Part shown: one piece after another, positions 58,436 through 64,000 of the stretch
How positions within the stretch are numbered: the stretch's first letter is position 1
Layout of the letters: the number at the start of each line of letters is the position of its first letter
Source: an uncultured Ruminiclostridium sp.
GTDB taxonomy: Bacteria > Bacillota > Clostridia > Oscillospirales > Ruminococcaceae
Direction: 5' to 3'
Assembly (NCBI GenBank): GCA_910588335.1
Contig: CAJUQV010000017.1
Span: 1 to 64,000 of the forward strand
Length of the DNA: 64,000 nucleotides
Position numbers and translations under genes: made by a program
The notes under the pieces: generated by a model
Told to the model about the DNA's origin: nothing
The model's input: only the letters and a program-made list of their open reading frames with translations
The model's database searches: none

Positions 58436-58918
58436 TATAATTCTCCCGTTAAGCCGATACCCGTCTACACAAGATATTGTACGCGCTTTTTCGGCAAATT
58501 TTATAATTTATTTACCAATTAAAAGATAAAATGTTCTCAGACATTAAAATGATAATTTCCTCTTTCCGCAGCCTGAGGTTATTATATCATAAAACAGCTT
58601 GGACTGCAAGTAGCAGCGGATAATTTTTCCTTATTACGCTGACGTTAATGTTCACAAAAACGCTTCCGAAAATGCTTTTAAAATAAAAACTTTACATTCT
58701 TGACTTTTTTTGTTTTTTTTGTTATAATTTTTATTTGTAAACTTAATTCATATTATTTATTTATATAACCGCTGCCGGATATTTCTCTTTTTTACAGGCG
58801 GCGTGTTCCACTTTTCTGTTCGGCGGGGATTTTCCCCAATTTTAACCTCGGAATTGCAGTGCGATTCCGACAGCTTGCCAAAGCTACGCTCGAATGTAAA
58901 TAATACGGAGGAACGGTT
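58436..58918. other. Intergenic region with long leader of the histidine kinase
   Basis: 483 bp without a gene. A promoter at 58700-58728 starts a leader of about 185 nt containing hairpins GGGG/CCCC (near 58828-58840) and CGGAAT/ATTCCG (near 58848-58868). No known riboswitch class recognised. The left half is plain AT-rich. Confidence 0.5.
58700..58728 (+). promoter_or_regulatory. Promoter of the hybrid histidine kinase
   Basis: TTGACT (58700-58705), 17-bp T-rich spacer, TATAAT (58723-58728). Confidence 0.85.
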
Positions 58919-61900
58919 ATGTATCAGTGCAATGTTCGGTTTTACATTGTCGGATTAAAGGAAAGCGGCGTTAAAGAAATAATTATGTCAATGCCGCCTA
59001 TGGAAAATTTTTCACATTACTTTGTTGAGGGAGATACGGCGGATAAAGCGATTGCTGCGGGTTCGGACGTTATTTTTGCTTATGTCGGCCCCTTCGGCGC
59101 TAAGAAAACTCTTTCCGCGCTGACAAGGTACAAGGGGGAAAATTCGGAACTTATTCTGTTTTCCGATGAAACGGACATCAGTGATTTGGAAGAATACTTT
59201 GAATACATAAACGATATATGGCGTCTTCCCATGACCGAAAGTGAGATAAGATTCCGTTTTTTGAGATGGCAGCTTAATTATAAGACAAGCAAGGATTATT
59301 GGGAAAACAGTCAGCTTTTTGACGCGGCTATCAACAATACGCCAAATCTTGTGTGGTTCAAAAGCAAGACCGGAATACACGAAAAAGTAAACGACAGTTT
59401 TTGCCGCACCGTAAACAAGACAAAAAAACAGGTGGAGGGACGAGGACACGCCTATATATGGAATGTGGAGCATGACGACCCGGCCTGTATAGAATCCGAA
59501 ATGGAGGTAATGAGGACAAGAAAGACCTGCGTTGCCGAAGAAACGGTTAAAACGGGCAACAGTACAATGCTGCTTACCACATATAAATCCCCGCTGTACG
59601 ATCTGGACGGCAGCGTTATGGGTACTGTCGGAGTGGGAATAGATATAACACAGGAGCGCAAATATGAGATTGACCTTGAAGGAAAGAATCTTACTCTGGA
59701 AACACTGTTTATGTCTTTGAACTGCGGAATAATGTGTCATTCTCTGGACGGTTCCCGAATAATAAGCATAAACCCCGCTGCCCTTAAAATTTTAGGATAT
59801 GAGAGTACGGCGGATATGCTGGCAAAAGGATTTAATATGATTGCGCCGTCCGTAATCGAAGAGGACAAGAAAAAGCTTCGTGAAAGCATAGCAAAGCTGG
59901 AAAAAGAAGGCGACAGCATAGGTGTGGAATATCGCGTCAAACATGAAAACGGCAATATTCTGCATGTAATGGGCAATGTCAAGCTTATAAAAAAGAACGG
60001 CGAACTGCTTTATCAGCGCTTTCTGCTTGATAATACCGCAAACAAGATAAAGGAAGACAAATTACTCGAGGACGCCAAAAAGCGTCAGGCGGAGCTGGTT
60101 AAGGCGCTGAGTACGGACTTTAATCTTGTGTGTTACTTTGATATACAGACGGGACGCGGCAGTCTCCTTCGTGTGGACGATACTCATAATCACTCCTTGG
60201 ACGAAATATTCGGAAACGAAATTTTCCTTAAACAAAGCATGGATACTTATATAAACAGTTATGTCCACGAGGAAGACAAGGAGCTTATGCGTCAGGCGGT
60301 GGATGCGGAGCGGATAAAAAGCGCGCTTGAGGAAAAAAAGCTTTTTCATGTCAATTACCGTACTTATAATGACGGAGAAATCATCTACTATCAGATGAAG
60401 GTCGTGCGCATAGGCAGCTGGAGTCACAGCGTTTCCAAGGATATTGTTATCGGATTCAGAAGCATTGACGAAGAGGTGCGCAGCGATATGGAGCAAAAAG
60501 CATTGCTTCAGAATGCGCTGATGCAGGCTAACCGAGCAAGCAAGGCAAAAAGCGTATTTCTTTCCAATATGTCTCACGATATACGCACTCCGATGAACGC
60601 TATAGTAGGTTTTACCACTTTGGCGATAACGCATATAAACAATAAGGAACAGGTAGAAGAGTATCTGAAAAAAATAATGACTTCGGGAAACCACCTTCTG
60701 AGTCTTATAAACGACGTTCTGGATATGAGCCGAATCGAGAGCGGAAAAATGCACCTTGACGAAAAACACTGCAGTCTTCCCGAAGTGCTTCACGGTCTTA
60801 GGAACATACTTCATGCGGATATTGCCGCAAAACAACTGGAGTTGTATATTGACGCGGTAGATGTTTTTGACGAGGAAATATTATGTGATAAGCTGAGGCT
60901 TAACCAAGTACTGTTGAATCTTCTCAGCAATGCCGTCAAGTATACTCCCGCCGGTGGTATAGTAAGCCTTCGCATTGTAGAAAAACAGAGTGTTGATTCC
61001 GGCTGTGCAAACTACGAATTCCATATAAAAGATACGGGTATAGGCATGAGCAGGGAATTTGTTGACCACATATTTGAACCGTTTGAAAGAGAAAGGAACT
61101 CCACAATAAGCGGCATACAAGGCACCGGTCTTGGAATGGCCATTACCAAAAATATTGTGGATATGATGAACGGTAATATAACAATCAAAAGCGAGCAGGG
61201 AGTGGGAACCGATGTAACCGTTTCCTTTACTTTCCGTATTGATTCGGATATCAAGCTGTCTCCGGTAATAGACGAACTTAAAAACTGCCGCGCATTGGTG
61301 GTGGATGATGACTTCAACACTTGCGACAGCGTTTCGGGAATGCTTCAGCAGATCGGTATGCGTCCGGACTGGACACTTTCGGGAAAAGAAGCTGTTCTTC
61401 GCACAAAGCAGGCGGTAAGTCATAACGATAATTACAGCGTTTACATAATCGACTGGCTGCTGCCGGATATGAACGGCATAGAAGTGACCAGAAGGATAAG
61501 GAAGGAAACGGGCGAGGACGTTCCGGTTATCGTTCTGACCGCTTATGACTGGTCAGATATTGAAGAAGAAGCCAAAGAGGCGGGGGTTACAGCTTTCTGC
61601 GAAAAGCCTTTGTTTATGTCGGAACTCAGCACTTGTCTGAGAGCCGTGGTTTCCTCCGATCTTAAGGAAGAAAAAGAAAATAAGACGGAGAGAAAGATAA
61701 GAGAAGGACGCATTTTGCTTACCGAGGACAATCCTTTGAATCAGGAGATAGCCGCGGCTATATTGTCAGAAGCCGGGTTTGAGGTTGACATAGCCGAAAA
61801 CGGAAGTATTGCCGTAGATACAATTTCCAAAGCGAAAGCCGGATATTACCGGATTGTTTTGATGGATATACAGATGCCGGTTATGAATGGATATGAGGCG

Positions 61901-62080
61901 GCTAAAGAGATACGAAAGCTTAAAGATAAGAAAAAAGCTGCCATTCCCATTATCGCAATGACAGCAAACGCTTTTGACGAGGATAAACAGGAGGCTTTGG
62001 ACAGCGGAATGAATGGTCATATTGCAAAACCTATTGATGTGGATAAGCTGTTCGGAGCACTGGACGAAATTTTAGAATAG
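58919..62080 (+). CDS. Hybrid sensor histidine kinase with two receiver domains
   Basis: 1053 residues, no transmembrane segment. Order: N-terminal about 1-120, resembling a degenerate receiver (VIFAYVGPFG, LILFSDETDISD); three PAS-like domains (about 125-245, 250-370, 385-510); HisKA with His553 in NMSHDIRTP; HATPase with GTGLGMAI; REC1 with Asp845 in YIIDWLLPDMNG; REC2 with Asp983 in VLMDIQMPVMNG. No histidine phosphotransfer domain, so relay needs a separate HPt protein. Cytosolic sensing via PAS. GGAGGAAC precedes ATG 58919. Monocistronic. Confidence 0.93.
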   Translation: MYQCNVRFYIVGLKESGVKEIIMSMPPMENFSHYFVEGDTADKAIAAGSDVIFAYVGPFGAKKTLSALTRYKGENSELILFSDETDISDLEEYFEYINDIWRLPMTESEIRFRFLRWQLNYKTSKDYWENSQLFDAAINNTPNLVWFKSKTGIHEKVNDSFCRTVNKTKKQVEGRGHAYIWNVEHDDPACIESEMEVMRTRKTCVAEETVKTGNSTMLLTTYKSPLYDLDGSVMGTVGVGIDITQERKYEIDLEGKNLTLETLFMSLNCGIMCHSLDGSRIISINPAALKILGYESTADMLAKGFNMIAPSVIEEDKKKLRESIAKLEKEGDSIGVEYRVKHENGNILHVMGNVKLIKKNGELLYQRFLLDNTANKIKEDKLLEDAKKRQAELVKALSTDFNLVCYFDIQTGRGSLLRVDDTHNHSLDEIFGNEIFLKQSMDTYINSYVHEEDKELMRQAVDAERIKSALEEKKLFHVNYRTYNDGEIIYYQMKVVRIGSWSHSVSKDIVIGFRSIDEEVRSDMEQKALLQNALMQANRASKAKSVFLSNMSHDIRTPMNAIVGFTTLAITHINNKEQVEEYLKKIMTSGNHLLSLINDVLDMSRIESGKMHLDEKHCSLPEVLHGLRNILHADIAAKQLELYIDAVDVFDEEILCDKLRLNQVLLNLLSNAVKYTPAGGIVSLRIVEKQSVDSGCANYEFHIKDTGIGMSREFVDHIFEPFERERNSTISGIQGTGLGMAITKNIVDMMNGNITIKSEQGVGTDVTVSFTFRIDSDIKLSPVIDELKNCRALVVDDDFNTCDSVSGMLQQIGMRPDWTLSGKEAVLRTKQAVSHNDNYSVYIIDWLLPDMNGIEVTRRIRKETGEDVPVIVLTAYDWSDIEEEAKEAGVTAFCEKPLFMSELSTCLRAVVSSDLKEEKENKTERKIREGRILLTEDNPLNQEIAAAILSEAGFEVDIAENGSIAVDTISKAKAGYYRIVLMDIQMPVMNGYEAAKEIRKLKDKKKAAIPIIAMTANAFDEDKQEALDSGMNGHIAKPIDVDKLFGALDEILE

Positions 62081-62465
62081 TGATTTCATAAAAGTTTTTT
62101 TAAAAATAAGCAAAAGTAAATTTGCAAAGCCCCTTGTAAATAAAAGCGGACAAGGCGTACCTATTCTTTGTTAATCCATCCTGACGGAGTTGACCCGATT
62201 CAGAGGATTTTCAGCTTATTCGGCGCGTGTTGTCCGTTTTTGATTTTTAAATTTGTGGATACCAATCAGATAAAATAGGGTATGATATGTTAAAAACATC
62301 CGGTGAACCTGTTTTCACAAGATATTGCTCACATCTTTTCGGCAAATTATGTGAAGCAGATTCAGATAAAATAAAAAGTCCTCCCCTTTGGATTTGTTTC
62401 CTAAGAGAAGGACTTTATTATTTAATGTTTTTTGCAAAATTCTTTTCAGCGCCGTGTTATTTTGA
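62081..62465. other. Intergenic region, convergent genes
   Basis: 385 bp between the kinase and the GH74 gene; only the GH74 terminator (62373-62417) and a short GATACCAATC word near 62258 (possible remnant repeat end) are recognisable. Confidence 0.5.
62373..62417 (-). terminator. Terminator of the GH74 gene
   Basis: AAAGTCCTCCCCTT and AAGAGAAGGACTTT pair with two mismatches; on the minus strand the stem ends in TTTTTATTTT. About 50 bp past the GH74 stop. Confidence 0.65.
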
Positions 62466-64000
62466 TTATTTTCCCTTAAGGTCACAAACAATAATTCCCA
62501 ATCCCACAGTACTGATATAGCAGCGTCCGTATTCGTTAACGTCACCCTTAATAAAATGTCCGTTGCCCATACCGCCGAACTGCATCGTTCCCTGAGTTAC
62601 GGGCGCCCATGTGGCTCCGCCATCCTCCGACCAATAAATTCCTATAACGTCGTCCTTTTCGGGTCTGCCCCAGATATATATTGCGTCGGGAGAGCTTTCG
62701 TCCTTGCCCTTGCCAACTCCAACGCCAAGACAAGCCGTAACGTTTTCGTTTCTGGTAAATGTTTTTCCGTGATCCTCCGATACCTGAAGCCCCATGGAGG
62801 GAAGGTAAACAACGCCTTCTCTGCCGGGCATGACGGTGATTCTTGCGGCACTGAACAGACTGAAGGTGTTCTCAAAAGTCTTTCCGCCGTCGGAGCTTAC
62901 ATAGAAGCCGCTTCCGCTGGTAGCGTAGACATAATCCGGGTTAACGGTGTCACATACCACATAGCTGGTAATGTGTATACCTTCACTGGTCGTCCATGTA
63001 TCGCCGTTATCATCGGAATAGTAAAGGCTGATGCCGCTTTCGGGAGCCCAGAAGAAGCGCTTTCCGTCAGCCGAAACGCTTACGCTGCCTTTTCCGCTTC
63101 CCGATTCGGGTTTGCTCTTCGCCTGCTTCCAGTTTTCGCCGCCGTCAAGGGTGTAGTAAAAGCCCACGTCGCCTCCCCCGGCTTTTACCCATACGTCGGG
63201 AGCTCCGAAAGCGGCAGCTATACTCGTTGTGGAGCCTATTCTGCTGCTGTGAACGTTTCCGTATTCAAACGGGCTTTCGTTTACAAAGCCGTCATAATCT
63301 CCGATGCTTGTAATTATCGGGCCATCGGGTATGGTTACAAGCTCATAGGGCACCGTTTCCTCAATTCCCTTGGAATCGAAATAAAATTCCGGTGAATCGT
63401 CCCAAATATTGCTGCACCCGAATACGCCGTTACCGGAAACCACCTTAATCTTATTGGGATCAAACGGATCAATCATAAGACATCCGCACCAGTGAATGGC
63501 GTAACCGTTCATCCAAGGGATTCCGCCGTCGGTCATGGTCATTTTCTCGTTAATGCTTTCCCATGTTTTGCCGCCGTCTGTGGATCTGAAAAACTCGTCG
63601 CCGAAGGATCCGTTTGGCTGCGCCACCCAGCGGTTTTCCGTCACCGCCACCATTCTTTGAGGATTGGTGGGGTCGACAACAACATCTCCGAAACGAGAGT
63701 TGATGGGCTCAATGGATTCCACTGTGCCGTTGGCTATGTTAAGCCGCTTGATACCACCGTCGCCGCCGTCACCGTGAGGTCCCTCTGTTGCTCCGTAAGT
63801 GATAAGGATATTTCCCTGTCCGTCAAGTCTCATTCTCTGAGGGTACAGGTTAGTGGGAAGACCCGAAACAGCGTTCCAGCTCGTACCGCCGTCATTGCTG
63901 ACCCAAACATTGTCCTCTCCGTTTTTGGAAATAGCCGCGTATACTTTTGTGCACTCCGAACCGTTGGAGGAATCGGGGTCGACAACGATGGAGCAAATGC
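62466..64000 (-). CDS. GH74 xyloglucanase-like protein, C-terminal part (window edge)
   Basis: 511 codons are visible; the frame is open to the right edge with no stop, so the N-terminus is missing. Repeated sialidase/BNR-type boxes (STDGGKTW, TLDGGENW, YSDDNGDTW, SSDGGKTF, SEDGGATW) are typical of the seven-bladed propellers of GH74 endo-xyloglucanases. WMNGYAIHWCGCLMIDPFDPN and GCSNIWDDSPEF also fit the C-terminal propeller. It stops at LKGK without a dockerin or carbohydrate-binding module. With the GH5 and GH2 enzymes it could attack xyloglucan. The signal peptide lies outside the window. Confidence 0.88.
   Translation of the reverse strand, partial: ICSIVVDPDSSNGSECTKVYAAISKNGEDNVWVSNDGGTSWNAVSGLPTNLYPQRMRLDGQGNILITYGATEGPHGDGGDGGIKRLNIANGTVESIEPINSRFGDVVVDPTNPQRMVAVTENRWVAQPNGSFGDEFFRSTDGGKTWESINEKMTMTDGGIPWMNGYAIHWCGCLMIDPFDPNKIKVVSGNGVFGCSNIWDDSPEFYFDSKGIEETVPYELVTIPDGPIITSIGDYDGFVNESPFEYGNVHSSRIGSTTSIAAAFGAPDVWVKAGGGDVGFYYTLDGGENWKQAKSKPESGSGKGSVSVSADGKRFFWAPESGISLYYSDDNGDTWTTSEGIHITSYVVCDTVNPDYVYATSGSGFYVSSDGGKTFENTFSLFSAARITVMPGREGVVYLPSMGLQVSEDHGKTFTRNENVTACLGVGVGKGKDESSPDAIYIWGRPEKDDVIGIYWSEDGGATWAPVTQGTMQFGGMGNGHFIKGDVNEYGRCYISTVGLGIIVCDLKGK

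Noticed and set aside
60062..61423. Two long antisense frames within the histidine kinase
   Set aside because: Opposite motifs HisKA, HATPase and PAS; no start signals.
62556..63395. 279-codon frame antisense to the GH74 gene
   Set aside because: The GH74 frame has clear propeller boxes; this one is repetitive in Ala, Gly, Val and Ser as antisense of Asp/Gly/Ser-rich code.
1..64000. CRISPR array or rRNA operon
   Set aside because: No regularly spaced 20-40 bp repeats with unique spacers and no rRNA-like sequence were seen on either strand.

Overview
The window looks like a chromosomal segment from a gut or rumen Clostridia, most likely Ruminococcus/Oscillospiraceae. The evidence is clostridial codon use and AT-rich intergenic DNA, textbook -35/-10 promoters with 17-bp spacers, cellulase and xyloglucanase-type glycoside hydrolases, a Gram-positive type IV pilus operon, a sigma factor with a DUF4367-type partner, and a GC-rich Tn4451-like mobilizable element of the kind common in human-gut Clostridiales. 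The species cannot be fixed from the sequence alone.

Layout. (1) Positions 1-6571 are mobile DNA, apparently nested. A GC-rich block reads leftward (repA-like ATPase, MobV relaxase, ParB, PC4-like protein, small protein, and the start of a serine recombinase cut by the window edge). It abuts a 5'-truncated coiled-coil protein that looks like the tail of a different relaxase. Next come a tyrosine integrase and tRNA-Leu(UAA), whose 3' end faces the integrase. (2) 6.9-18.3 kb holds an ABC exporter of the MacB/FtsX type, an ECF-like sigma factor with its membrane partner, a small secreted protein, a NYN-domain protein, an Orn/Lys/Arg decarboxylase and a CofE-like protein. (3) 17.5-24.5 kb is a polysaccharide locus: an AraC regulator divergent from a GH2 beta-galactosidase, a GH5 lipoprotein and a solute-binding lipoprotein. 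(4) 24.7-31.1 kb has a queuosine-precursor-type transporter behind a probable attenuator leader, ilvB-ilvN-ilvC with an acetyltransferase, and an iron alcohol dehydrogenase. (5) 31.5-43.9 kb is a type IV pilus cluster (pilC, a pilM-pilN fusion, pilO, a large PilX-like protein, two minor prepilins, pilB, a Fic protein, pilT), with pilD on the opposite strand. (6) 44-58.4 kb is housekeeping: aspartokinase, an ApgM/homoserine-kinase-like enzyme, RluA, Ddl, a membrane-anchored MurF-like ligase, a hydrolase, a UDG-family protein, HemW, LepA and an Amidase_6 protein. (7) 58.9-64 kb carries a large hybrid histidine kinase and the C-terminal part of a GH74 enzyme that runs off the right edge.

The intergenic DNA holds several families of short palindromic repeats. 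One group has ends resembling TATA(G/C)CAATC, another has ends resembling GGC(A/T)TGTTTGAAAA. Both look like small non-autonomous elements. The observations most worth follow-up are the three-way-junction fold and 9-bp iteron arrays between repA and mob; the terminator/antiterminator leader upstream of the queuosine transporter; the pilM-pilN fusion and the Fic gene inside the pilus operon; the zinc-knuckle insertion in the solute-binding protein; and the repeat families. No CRISPR array, rRNA operon or unmistakable new defence system was seen.
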